Below are positions 10,846-23,215 of a stretch of 64,000 nucleotides of DNA, piece by piece. Origin of the DNA: Stenopsyche tienmushanensis (Eukaryota > Arthropoda > Insecta > Trichoptera > Stenopsychidae); NCBI GenBank assembly GCA_008973525.1, contig WACJ01000274.1, forward strand, positions 1,302,001 to 1,366,000, written 5' to 3'. The first letter of the stretch is position 1; every line of letters begins with the position of its first letter. A program made the translations under genes and the position numbers. The notes below the pieces were generated by a model, which saw only the letters and a list, made by a program, of their open reading frames with translations, did no database searches and had not been told where the DNA came from.

Positions 10846-11151
10846 TTGGGTCTGTTTTTATGCGATAGATACGTTCCGCGGGGAGTCGCATATAAAAAAT
10901 CCGCATAAAAAAAGACTTGAACTTCATAGAAAACTGAGGGATAGGTTCCGTTATTCTTAAAAACCGCATAACTTCAAATCAGTGTGATGAAATGTAGCAA
11001 AAATAGCATTAAAAAAAACTGCGAAGATTAACCAATATTTTTTTATGCGCATTGGCATAAAATAATCTTTTTGCTCTATAGAAAGATGAGGGTTAGGTTC
11101 CATTATTTTTGAAAACCGCATAACTTCAAAATCGCATAAAAACAGATCCAT
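10846..11151. mobile_element. Small MITE with terminal inverted repeats
   Basis: The left end reads TGGGTCTGTTTTTATGCGAT and the right end ATCGCATAAAAACAGATCCA, an inverted repeat with one mismatch in 20. The match extends weakly into flanking ATATAC. Internal repeats (GGTTCCRTTATT, AAAACCGCATAACTTCAAA) occur twice. No coding capacity. The superfamily is not clear and no clean target duplication was found. Confidence 0.6.
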
Positions 11152-11241
11152 GTGGTATATATTATTGAATATCGATATGAAATATAATAAATACGGGGTT
11201 TTAAAATGTACTAATACGTAGCATTGTAAAGGAAAGGTTAA

Positions 11242-14200
11242 TGTTAAATCTTGATTATTGCTACATTGTCTCATTGCATTTAACTATGATATTAACACAT
11301 TATGCGCGGGGGCACTACGCGCGCGACTGCTGCCTGACGCCGGCAATCATCGTCACTCGTCAATCATATTCAAATTCAGATTTGTTGATTTGAAATGTGA
11401 GTCGATTTATAACCGTCATCAAACAACATGTTTTTTCATTTTATTGGTATCTTCGCTGATATCCTTCTTGGAAGGGGTTCAAATAGGGTTGTACATTTCA
11501 ATGATCTGCATCCTGTTTTGCATTTTTCTGCTTCATAATTTATGCCCCACTGATGTTTACTTAAGTTAGGGTCGGGTATTGTTTCCAGGATAACATTTAC
11601 AGAATATTTAGTAGCTTATGAATACGCGTTGATGATTCACATTATATCATGAAGGTTTGACATGGAAATAAAATGTACACATTCATGGAACGCGTTCTAT
11701 AGCATTAAGAAGAATTATAGAAGTTTTTAGTTACTCTATTTGTTGAGAATGTGCTCAATTTTGTTAGAATAGTTTCAATAAATCCTCAAGCTAAATTTTA
11801 GTCGACTTAAACATCAACCAAAATATAAAATATTAATTTGCTTCCCGCACGTAATGTGTTAGAACCTATATTGTTTTCATTCAATATTTACTATCAATTA
11901 TTAGATGCATTTAACGAATGGAAACCCGTTTCGAGTTCAATAAATCTCCGCTTGGGTTTTGTCGATACGCTATTTGATTATTAGGATTTTGTCACAGTTC
12001 GTTTATCCGGAAAGAACCCTAAATATGCAAATTTGTTTGTATTTAGTAATGATCCGCCCCCCATATGACACGAATAGCTCGATTGTCCTCTTGTTGTTTG
12101 TCGGAAACTGTACATCCGTCATTTATCGATTGATTTTCTTCATCTAGTATATATTGTTAAAATATCACGAAGCATCATCTATCCGGGGAAGGAGGACAAG
12201 CCGAAAGTAGTATAAATTGTGCATGCAAAAACGTGTATGGTCAAGGATTACGGCGGTAGATAATCATCGATTCGAACTTATACGCACGATTATTGAATCA
12301 TCCTAAATATGCAAAATGGTTTGGGTGTTTTAATAATGGATGAAGTTCTGTTGCAGTTGAAAATTTAACTTTTGGCTATGGCTGCTGCTATATATTATGA
12401 TCTGGGCGGGTTCTCGTTGTCTCGCTGTTTCAAATTGCTGATCTTACAACTGGATGCGTTCGTTCTTCTATGAGCTGCTTTTATACTTGTCCGTGAGATT
12501 TTGCACGAGGTGAGCATTCTGTTCGGGTTTAAACGTATTTGATCTGGCATATCCCGTGTATGTTTCGGGATACTTTTCTCACAGGTTTTCCTTAGCAGAA
12601 CACGTTTACATTCTGCGCTTGTATGGAATGCGTATCGTTATAGTGGCAATAAAACAACGAGGGCAGAAGAATCACGTTTCTGTGTCGAGTAGTATGATTG
12701 TTCGCGGAGAAATATTTGTAGCATGAGATTTTGGCTCGAATCTGAACAAAAATATATGGCGGAGAGAATGTCGGAATTGATGTAATTCGAATAATGACTA
12801 CGTGTTGGTGTCGCTCTTCAATTTTTTTGCAAATTATGCTTCCTCCCTGTCATTGCGGCGATATTATACGTTTGCGCCTAATTCGTTCGCCGTTATTAAT
12901 CCGAGAAAGTGTACTTCCTCCGAAGTTCTGGATGTAAAATTGCAGATCGGAGCGGAAATTAATTTCGCAGTGGAGAAAGAAAGTACTTTTTTTTTGCGAT
13001 GCGGGCAGAAATGGGCAGGGAGCGATTCCGCCGGAGTGGAGATTTCGCATTGCGGAGGAAATTCGAGTTTCAATTTCGCATGGAAGTTGAGAGACAAAGA
13101 GAATGCGCTTGAAAACAGCTGGAGTATTTTAGGATACGGATGAGCGGACGGAATGTTTCCATTGAGCTCTTGCTTTTTGTCGTCATGAAACATCTTCTTA
13201 TTTCTTCGTTATGTAAAAATATGGCCGATCGGATGTATTCTCGGTGGTTATTCGTGACATGAAAAGTCTTTCAGGCGATCTAAACGAGTCTTTTCTTCTC
13301 CCTCGGGGTGATAAAGGTCGTTCTGTATAAAGGTTGCAGAAAAAGCGTCGAAGTTTAAGGTTGCGATGATGTATTAACCCTTTACGGCTTGTACACGTTC
13401 GTGGAATTTGAGATCCTATTGATTTTTGGCCAACAAGAAAAAATGAATATTTAGATTCTTCGCTGCTGCTGTAAATCTTGAAGGTATTGCATTTGCAGGA
13501 ACCCAAATTTCTTCATCTAAATCTGAGTCTTATACGAAGGCGAGGTTTGATTCATTGGTTCATTGTCTAGTCATTGCATATATAATTACTCTTGTCAGTG
13601 CTTTCAAACTCATTTATATCGAAGTCGAAGCTCGATTGTTCGTGTTGTCGTGAGAGCATGCGTTTGTTTTGATAATTAAGATATTCGTATCATTCTTATC
13701 GTTGACCAATTTTATTATTCCCCCCTGATTGTTCTGGAGTGATGTCATTAGCCGAGTATCACCACTCCTTTGCAAAATCTACTTCTTCAGAAGTAAACTG
13801 GCTGGTTTGCACGGAAACCTTGTCCTTTTATTTTCGTAACATATTAATAGGCACTAATTTGGGTAAGAAATTGAGAAACGGTTAAAACGGCTATGCACAC
13901 TCACCCATCGGAAAAATCAATGTCTCAAACGAGTGTGACATAGGATTGGAAAGAGCTATAACGTTGAAAAATGATAGCCGAGCATGTGTGCCTCATTAAA
14001 TTGCGTGTATGGCTTAATGGTGTTGAATTTTTGGGGAATCGCTTTTAGTGTTTTTGCCATAATTGTTTTCTTTCTGTGATGTAGCAAATTTGATACGCAG
14101 CTCTCTATCGATCTGTCGGCTTGGCTCAGTGCGATTGTGCGAAATCTACGAAGTTGCGTTCTGAATAATGGATGTCGGAACACTCTGTTTTTCTTCTTCA

Positions 14201-16435
14201 CAAAGGCACTCTTCCCATTTCACTTCCGAGGGTCGATAATTCAGCTGGATTAACTGCGCGCTGGGAGTTGATCAGACCTGGTGGCGGCGTATCTCCGCGG
14301 ATCAGACCTACGAACCGTTACAGATTACGTGCATCAAATTTCGTCCGACACCTCCGTGTGAATTTATGGCCATTATCACGAACCATCATGTGTTTTTTTG
14401 TTGTGTCGCTGTTGGGCAGGAGTGGCGCAAGAACGGACAGAGTTGGCGCTGCCAGATTTGGACACAGTCCCCCGCCGGCTACCATTTGCGTCGGAGCAAG
14501 GACTTCCACCGGACCGGATTTAAATGTCGATTTTCAATGAGCGGTCTCTCTGTTCGAAGCAACGCCCCGGGCGCCACATTTGAGTGTTGGCCACCTGAAA
14601 ATATCCAAGGAAATTGGCAACGATGACGTGTGATATCATCGGTATTTCTCCTTTCTAATGGTCGAAGGGAACCCCGTCGGGAGTGATTTTTCTTGCTGAT
14701 TGATTTTTTGCCTCATGCATTGTTCACGATTGTCGCACGCTGGATGTACATCCAGTCTTATATAATGTGAGTTTTTGCTATGATTTCGTGACTTGCTTGT
14801 ATACAGCCGAAGAAAGACGGAGTCTTGCCTGCGCGTCGAAAGTATGGCAGTTTCTCTAGCTGTTAGACTATTGATTTTTTGTAGACGACCGAAGGTCAAT
14901 ATTGTTTGGATTCATACTTGCTGCGTGCTCAAATCTTTCCAATCCAAAACATGTTGTAACTGTTAAATTTTATTATATACAAACCTTGAAATACTGGGGC
15001 AGTTTCTGGAGTTTTTAATTTGTGAGGTTATTCTATAGTCCTCCAAATACGTCGTATTTGATATGTACACAATTCAAATATATTTTTTGTAACTGACCTG
15101 ATGTTATCCTTTCAATACTTCCAATTTTCCACGGATGTTTATAACTTTATTCGAAAATTAAATATGTTTTCTGAAAGAGATAGAAAACTCTTAAATGCAC
15201 TAGGGAAGTTTTATTCAGTCTATTTGCTGGTTTTAGAATTATATCCATTTTATTTAAAAGAAGTTGTGTTTAATGCATTTTTTGCGAAACTCACGACGAA
15301 GCTTAGTGCGGAAACCCCGGACCGTAAAGTGTTGACACTAACCGTGCCGGCATTTCACATATACCTAACCACAGCGGTCAATTGACCGCTTAATTTTGCC
15401 AAATGAACTCTAAAATAATAATTATATAATCAATTAAGTAATATCATATTTATATGTATCATAAACAGGACATAAATGTAACATAAACGGGAGACAATTG
15501 CGACAGGCAGCGTTTTCTTTATTTATTAATGGAAAATATTTTCACCGTGTCAACGAATTTGTGCAAAATAATGGGATCGTCACCACATAAACAAAATCTC
15601 CCATGGATATTCTCTATTGCTAATCAGTCATTTATGTGTGCCATAAATCGTTCTAGAAATTATTTTTTTAAAAGCAGAAAATACTATTAAATCCGGATCG
15701 AGATGATCCATCGGAAATATATACAATCTCCTAAATCTCCCGAATGCATAATCTTAGGAGAATGGCGTTTGAAATCGAGGAGCGACTGGGACAATCGATT
15801 AAGCCAAGCTTTTAACTAGACGAAAAAAAAGCCGTTTAGGTATAGAGTCGCGTGACCGAACGGTCACGCTTTTCTTTATAGGGAGTGCGCTCTATAAACA
15901 TGCGTTGCGAATTTGGCGCTCAACGATAAAATAATTGCTTTTAAGCAGCCACTTATTCTTATCATACATTATCGATGAATTGCTCAATTCGCGATTCATT
16001 GAATCATAGTTCACTGTAAAAAATATGTTTTGATGCGAGAAAACCTACTTGCTAACGAAGGAATTTGATTCAAATTCAACCGATAGATATGTTTGAAAAG
16101 TGCCATTGTTCTAAGATGTTATCTCTTAAATTATATAAGTTAATTAAAAACATGGTTTAGCACTAGAAAATAAAAACTTATGATATAACTTGTTTGAAAT
16201 TTAGTTGCCTCTTAGAAGTACCAAAATGTTTCGATTAAAATTATAGCGACTTAAATAGCGGCAAATAGTTCAATGTTTTATATCGGGTTGAGTCTTTTTT
16301 GAGATTTTTTTTTTAAAACGTTTATTTAGCTTTAACAATATTATTCTATTCCATATTCGCAATTATTAGTGATAAATTTCTCCCACGCAATTGAAAATTT
16401 ATTTTCTTATATTTAAAATAAATTAAAGTCATTCA
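11242..16435. other. Long non-coding stretch, no supported gene
   Basis: Several overlapping open frames at 12.80-13.19, 13.96-14.20 and 14.17-14.63 kb sit in locally CpG-rich sequence and lack family signatures. A perfect hairpin GCGTGACCG-AA-CGGTCACGC lies near 15,850. A short motif (CCGAGTATCACCACTCCTTT, about 13,754) recurs diverged at 21,658. No transposon ends were resolved here. Confidence 0.5.
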
Positions 16436-16439
16436 AAGT

Positions 16440-16863
16440 CAAAAAAAAACCGCTAGCTTCTTGTATTTGAGTTTAAATTGCGGCACAATGCAGTGAAAGC
16501 AGGTGGAAATATTGACTGAGCATTCGGAGAAGGATCGATTTGTGAAAGAGTAATTCGAAAAGGGCAAAAATAATGTCGAAAGAGGGAACATAAAAATGCT
16601 GGACAAGTTGGTTCCACACGGACTTTCAGAAGGCTAAAATTGAGCCGCTTGGAAGAGTTTTCTTCGTTGTTAAATTAAAATACATAACAATAGAAGTTAT
16701 TGATACTAAAATAAATAGAAGAAATTGACACGACATTTTCTCCCCGAGTCTCCGATGACTACTTAGCAAAAAACGAATAATATTCGATTAATTTTACAAA
16801 TATTCGAATTTACGAATATTGAAAAGAGGGCAAATATATTCGAATATTCGATTGGGACCCCTA
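16440..16863 (+). mobile_element. hAT-like non-autonomous element, copy 1 (one end only)
   Basis: Positions about 16,440-16,770 are the inverted, diverged counterpart of 25,436-25,760. Shared words include GCGGCACAATGCAGTGAAAG against its complement, and a CTCCCCGAGTCTCCGATGAC block. The right end, ATTGGGACCCCTA, matches the terminus of the better-preserved copy at 25,358-26,047. An AT-rich, self-complementary ATATTCGAAT region precedes it. The other terminus was not found. Confidence 0.6.
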
Positions 16864-19836
16864 CTTGTGACACGTTTAACTGTTATCGAAAATAAGGGAT
16901 GGTAGGACTCATACCTATCTAATGATACCCTTTACTCACCAAAACGGATGACTCATCAAGGGTAAAACCGAACAATTATAACGGCTTCTTTTCGCCGGCA
17001 ACTATTTATGGCTCACATCTAATACATTTTTACAATTTAAAAAATCTCTCTAAAAAGTCTCCAAAAAAGCTTCCCCATTTAACCAGGATTCTGTGGAACT
17101 GGAGTCCTCTCAATTATTTTATTAAGAAGTTATTTTTTTGTTATTATTTTTTTAAATAGAAGCCACTAAATCGTTAAAAAATTCTCTGATAATTGTTGAT
17201 GTAACTTATTGGTAACTTTTGCGATCCTACGAAGTCCAAATTGGGACGATTTTCGTCAACTGATCACGATCAACTGTTAGATGGAAGTCCTCATTTTGTT
17301 TATAGTAGATCAGGGAGGAATTATAGAGACTGTACGGTGTGTTCAGACCGTGAAACTGAAAAAGGATGAAAGCGAACGCTATATTTTTGCGACACTTACG
17401 AAAGGAAACCAGCTCTTAATTCTGAAGATTGCCTCAAAAAATATCATATATTACATGATTACAAAAATTGATAAATCAAATAAAATACCTAATATACTTA
17501 ATACACGTCCCGCATAACAAAATACTATTTTTTTAATTCATAAACTCCCATTTTTTTAAAATTTATGGCTTGGAGTTTGTGGGTTAAAATGATGATTCAT
17601 TGGTCAAAATTATAAACGAGAGCATCATACACCACAAAACATTGGCGGAAAATCTTACTTCGACTTCTAGATTTATGGGTCGATGCATTTATTTGTTAGC
17701 GTATCGATGCTGATGAGTAGAAATCATTTAAGTATCGCTAAGCATAAACGGTAGCCCTGCCCTTGAGCAGATAGCGCACAAACAAACTACATACTGCCAT
17801 TGGCCGACGCTCGCTGAAAATGTTTAGCATGGGTTCGAAAAAATTAGCTTCTTCTGCTTGTTTTATAAGCAGCATACGACACAAACTCATTTGTCAATTG
17901 AGCAATTGTCAATTGCAAGAATGATAACAGCAGCATTGATGTTGTACTAATATTTTCCAGCGCGCGGGGTATTGCATAACTCCCATTTCTAATTTTTTTA
18001 CTGCGTGAATGCAATGTTCATTAGGGCATTTGATGCACTCCCAGTACGTGATAACAATTTTGCATTGGAATCGCATTATTCCGTATATGGATTATAGATA
18101 GATACGTCGATTTGTATATATTTCTGCGTATTCAAATGGATAATAGCAAGGAAAACAGGAAGCCATTAGTATACAATGTTGACCTTCTGGCGTAAGAGAT
18201 TCGTTTTGGGCATTATTGTGTATCGGCACGAATTTGTCCTCATTTGCATTGTTTTATTGGCGTTATTAGCCGTATGCTAGTTTTTCGAAGTATCTACTAC
18301 GTTTACCGTATCTATGCGAGTTCCGGTCTTCCTTGAGTCAGTAAGACGATCGCCTCTTCATGATTGCGGTAAACGCATTGTTTGCGCTCTTATTTTACGT
18401 ATGTATATAAATCGATGTGATTTCGGCCTTCTCATTCGAGGCTTCGAAGGTCGAAAATAGCGTCTTCGATGATGGAACTTCGGTAATGATCACTTCCCGA
18501 AGGCGATGGGATCTGGCAGCGCGTTAGATCTTCGGCGTTCAATGGCCCAACTTTTCGATTGGGTCAGTCGTCGATCGGCCAACGTGGGGAATTCTCTGTG
18601 ACCCACATTCCAGCAATTGTGTTAACGGGTTGCATTTTGATGACGGTGAGTCATGTAAATATGAAACCGAAGGTGATTGACTTAACCCTGAATTGTTCAG
18701 TTATTTTTTTTATATATATCAAATAATTACCGATACGACAGTGATTCGCAACCATGCATATTATAATTTATTAGCAGAGTCGACTAATGGCCGTGAATTT
18801 AGTGGACTTTGTCATATGGGAATGCCTTGAACCAAATCGTCTGAAAATAAATGACACGATTTTCCTCATAATTTTTTTTCAGAACCAGACGACATCCATT
18901 TTGCTTAATTATCGAACTTTTCTAAATTTATCTGCCATATGAGGGCAATTAAAACTCAATGTCTTCTAGCTGGAGGTTAAAATCGATAATGGTGGTTAAA
19001 CACATTTATTTTAGTTAGACATGAAATTATAATTGAGGTTTTATTTATATCCGCTGTTTATTATTAACACTATAATGCCGATGACGCAACATGTGTACCA
19101 TACTTGCGCTTATCGTTACCGTCCAACGGTACAGACCCTGTGTCATGCTTTTCGCCAACCGTTAATGGCTTTCTAAATATGTATAAGTAATGCTTTATTT
19201 CAATTTTATGTATAGTTATCGCAAATTACGCAATTTTGTTTGTAAATAATCGATATTCACTGTTTATTTGAAGAAGTCTATCACGATTTGAAGCAGCGAT
19301 TGGTCGTGAAAAGTGAGGACAAGCTTCATCATACTGAAACGCATAAATTTTGAAATAAAAGGCTTTTCCATACTCAAATTCGTTAGCGATAAGGTGTTTG
19401 TTATCAGGGAAATTGTATTGTGAATGTAGAAGCAATTCTGAGATGCACTTAAATATATTTACTTTTCACTAAAATCAACATATATGAATAGTTTTTCATT
19501 AAACTGCATTGATTGCTGATATACAGTAGACTCAGAAAGAGCACTCTTGTACGTTGAGCTCGAAGAGAGATCGCTGGAATTCGCTCGCAAATACGCGATC
19601 ATCCTACTATACGCGCTAAAGTTTTAATAATCAAGCCATGTGTATCGCTCTTATCACCCCGGGTCCATTTTCATAATCTTACTCTCGTTGTGATTTCTGC
19701 CTCGTTTAACAAGAGTATACTGTATTACACGAACGGTCAGCGTGCTCATGATGCATATGTGGCATGCAGCCACCAATGGTCAAACCCGTGATGATGCAGC
19801 ATATGCATTACCGGCCACGAAAGTGTTAAAGAAGCC
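16864..19836. other. Non-coding stretch, shared 33-base motif only
   Basis: No gene supported. Near 19,574-19,608 the words GGAATTCGCTCGCAAATACG and CGATCATCCTAC match a second site at 33,400-33,431 almost exactly, so a short dispersed repeat is present. Confidence 0.5.
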
Positions 19837-19839
19837 ATA

Positions 19840-20039
19840 GGCCCGATCCACACTATGGTGCCGGTGACGGTTCGATCTCGCTCTCGGTCTCGGTCCGGTC
19901 AAATATTCTCATACAAAAAACGGGATTGGACCGATCCGATAGTGTGAATACTCTGATTGTTTCTTGTGCAAGAATATTTGATCGGACCGGGATCGGAGCG
20001 AGATCGAACCGGCAACGGCACCATAGTGTGGATCGGGCC
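19840..20039. mobile_element. Palindromic MITE, Harbinger-like, copy 1
   Basis: About 200 bases that are nearly one long inverted repeat. The left arm starts GGCCCGATCCACACTATGGT and the right arm ends CCATAGTGTGGATCGGGCC, with further arm pairing through GGTTCGATCTCGCTC and CAAATATTC. The flanks are ATA and TTA, consistent with a mutated 3-base TWA duplication. A second copy lies at 24,981. Confidence 0.75.
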
Positions 20040-20309
20040 TTAATGTGGCAGTGAGCGGTGTGTGGTTATCAAATTTTGCATATCATTGTTGACATTTCTT
20101 TAAATTTTCCTTATATTTCCTGATACATAAAAAATAGAGAGAGATGTCGCTATCTCAAAGAGCGAGATGAAACGATACAAAATCACTTTAACTTTTGACG
20201 TTTCATTTTCTTCTGCGAAATCAATTCGTTGTTGCTTTATCTTCAGTTTATAGATGTGTATAGATAATGCAACGATTTCATTGAAAGCCACTGGCTACGG
20301 TGGAATACT

Positions 20310-20490
20310 TATCTCATTTAAAGTCGTAAACAATCAGAGTAATCTCTCGGTCGGACTCAAGTATTCGAGAGATTTGACTGTCGATGAGAAAAAAAATTGG
20401 CATGTCATGAGTGTACCGGAACGGGATTCGAACTCGTGACGAATAGGATACGAGCCCACTCTGTTGCTATTTATATTTGGGAAAGTAAAC
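20310..20490 (-). repeat. Possible tRNA-derived SINE fragment
   Basis: The minus strand reads an A-box-like TAGCAACAGAGTGG (20,469-20,456), then CACGAGTTCGAATCCCGTTC with a good B box (GTTCGAATC, 20,433-20,425), as in a tRNA T-arm. No complete cloverleaf is present and the box spacing is short. An A-rich or T-rich run follows at about 20,390. This fits a decayed tRNA-derived SINE better than a working tRNA gene. Confidence 0.35.
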
Positions 20491-23067
20491 ATTGCACGAG
20501 GAAACCGTCTGTATACTGTTTATAGCGGGCGTCTTGGCAGTTAGCGCTATATAATTCCGCGAAATTGCCATATTTCGCGGAATTGCGCTTAGGTAATTCT
20601 GCTGACTTGGCGATTTGTCATTGCGAAGTCGACGCCCGTATTTCGCTTTTCCGATATTTTGGTTTTATCAACGGCAAAAGTTTCATTGTCGCCGAAATCG
20701 ATCGTTGGCGGTGTATGCAAATAGTATCTCAAAACATTGTATTTGGTCTAGTTTATTATTTAAGTGCTCATTTTATCGCTAATCCTCAATGACGTATATA
20801 TTCGTTCTGCAAATTTACAGTTTGAGTCACGCTCAATGTACAATACATAGACTGTCTAACTTCAATCGCTCTACGAATGTTTGCTTTTGGATGATCTACC
20901 ATTTGATATATTTTTGAAGTGAAACGTTTTGAAAGTTGTATAGATGTGTGTGTATATGTGTGTCTATACGCAGCATAAAACGACCAATACACCGGTAGTA
21001 AGTCTATTTTATTATATATTACACAACACACATCTTTTATGTGTCATAGTAAATGAATCCCTTTTGTGTGTCATAATAAATGTAAGATTGTGTCGAAATC
21101 GTGGGATGTCGTCTGGAAGAATGCTACAAATTCATGGAATTTGAACATAATTCACAGATGACATGTTTTTCTCAGCTTAATCCAGTCTCAATATATTATC
21201 CAATGGTTATTTTAAATAGCCCTTATTCCGTGATCTACGCCCAGAATCGACCCATGTAAAACATATACATTTAGCTGTTCTTAACGATAGACGAATCTAC
21301 AAAAAATCTATAAATGATTTGAAATAAATTCGAAAAAACCTACAGACATTTTAGTCGTTTTTAATTCATTTTCAATATGTCCACATGCTGATATTTTTAA
21401 TAAATCTTGATTTTCATGAGTTTGATATTAATACACAATGACCTGGATAGATCCTCGTTTTCTTATGGTCACTCGCTGCTTACGTTTTGCGTGATAACGT
21501 CATTTACTTTTGAATTCTATTGTGAATGTCTGTTTTTTATATAGGATATTTTGCACATGGATCGACAAATTATTTTTGGAAGTTAGAGGTCTCTATGTCT
21601 TAAGTGTCAGGGTTGCTGATCTGATGACACCTCATGGGAAGTCGGGAATGGCATCATCCGAGTATCATTACTCCTTTGCAGAAATCTCTTCTTGAAAGAA
21701 AAAAATATGTATTTTTGATCTATATAAATAATTATTTGATGCAATTAATTTTAAAAAAATTAGTTCTGAGCTGAAAAATTCAAAACAAATGTGCAATCGA
21801 ATGAGAAAAGTCAACTTCTAAATTCACAAATTTTGAACTCAGTTTAGTTTTAAAAAGTTTTCTAGTTTATATATTTTTTAACGATATGCTACGTGTCATA
21901 CAAATAATTTAAAAAGTCATTAAACTTGAAGAGTTATCAGTTTGCCAGGGTCAGAGTTAAGAAAATACTTTTTATGTTTAAGATGTTTTTATTAAATTTA
22001 TTTACAAAATTTGTACAAATTGGCCATCTCTGCTTCGTATGCACGCACTACACATTTTTCTAATTAGCATTTCCTCCACTTCGTTATTTCCACAATCTTG
22101 ACACTTAGGATTTGGGTCTATGTGTGAAACGTACCAAGAGACTCCCATAGCCCCTAAAAATAATTGTCGGTCCATGTGCAAAACACCCTGTATACATACG
22201 TACAATAAACATAATAAATAATAGTTTGACAGCAACAATAAAGTTGTTAACACATAGCGGATCTTGCGCATATTTGATTCGGTATAAATTAATTAATTTA
22301 ATTTTTATCCGGAAATTTAACAGCACCAAAACGATTGGTGTTAAGGTTATGCTTATTCTTCGTTTGATATAAGTTTTGCGCCAGTACCGCATTTAAATGT
22401 TTGTTAGATGCCCTCGTTGTTAAAACGAAGGAACGCTATGCTGAACAACGTTTTGCGTTTAAAAATTCTATTGTATTGAATGATTGTCATAATTTTTGAA
22501 AAAATCAAGGGTGCTAGATAAGCGATTTTGTCTCGTTACTTTTCTGCCAGATTATTTAGTTTGTGGAAGATATGGAAGATACGATTGATCTAAATTCAAA
22601 CAATATTTTAAGAATTTTATCCTCAGTCTGGATGAATTGTTCCTGTGTGTGTTCAAATCGTGGACATTGATCCCTGTTTGTCCTCATACCGGAGATCGAC
22701 TATCATGTTGGCAATGTGTAGTCGTTTTACATTTTGGCAACTCTGAAAGATGAACGCCTCGCAATAGTCAAACATCTGTTTTTTAAGAACGTATTGCTAA
22801 TTTGATGGCCCAAGTCTAAGTAGATATGGTGTTGACTTTTCACGTTTTGGACTGATTTTCATTCGCAATTTCGTCTAACCTTCGGTCGAATACCGGTCAA
22901 ATCACGATCCTTATTCTAAACGGCAAACTGTCGGCTTATCGCTTTTAATTTGCGTGATGGATTCAGATTTTTTGCCTCCTTGACCCACTGCTTCGAGTGC
23001 CCTCTTTACTTCCATTTTCAGATCGATACAAGCGTACTAATTTGTGTTTCTCTTTCGTTTGTTTCAG
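20491..23067. other. Non-coding stretch upstream of the Lis-1 start exon, with a short inverted repeat pair
   Basis: No gene supported. TTTTGCACATGGATCGACAA (about 21,548) and its complement at about 22,165-22,185 form a diverged inverted pair of roughly 60 bases separated by about 0.6 kb, probably ends or fragments of one element family. Confidence 0.45.
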
Positions 23068-23215
23068 GTGATGGATCATCAGCAACCGAATTAAATAGAA
23101 TTGTGTGTGCAATAGTTTATCTGCGATTGTTAAGTGGTTGTTGTGTAGCACCCCTGCTGCAGTAGCTCAGCGGTGACTTGGGCCCATCCCGCACCAAGCC
23201 CGAGCCTCGAGCACA
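23068..23215 (+). other. Lis-1: Probable Lis-1 5' UTR part of the start exon
   Basis: A strong pyrimidine-rich acceptor (CTCTTTCGTTTGTTTCAG, ending 23,067) lies 148 bases before the Lis-1 ATG. This suggests the start codon sits in a second exon and that a further non-coding exon lies upstream. Which upstream exon is used cannot be read from the sequence. Confidence 0.5.

Larger units (their letters stand above)
9772..11237. mobile_element. TTAA-flanked piggyBac-like non-autonomous element (host of two nested insertions)
   Basis: The ends are an exact 12-base inverted repeat, CCTTTCCTTTAC at the left and GTAAAGGAAAGG at the right. Each is bordered by TTAA (9,768-9,771 and 11,238-11,241), the piggyBac target duplication. 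Most of the 1,466 bases is later insertion: a mariner (9,879-10,830) and a small MITE (10,846-11,151). The element's own arms are AT-rich and non-coding. A related end (GAAGGAAAGGTTAA and about 100 bases inward) lies at 44,780-44,883. Confidence 0.7.

Noticed and set aside
12802..13193. Overlapping sense and antisense frames of 102-113 codons
   Set aside because: Shadow frames of one CpG-rich patch; no consistent coding signal.
14172..14626. Plus-strand frames of 122 and 86 codons
   Set aside because: Overlapping frames without family similarity or plausible exon boundaries.
20405..20470. Possible tRNA gene
   Set aside because: Only a B box and a weak A box are present; no acceptor stem or cloverleaf can be drawn, so a SINE remnant is preferred.
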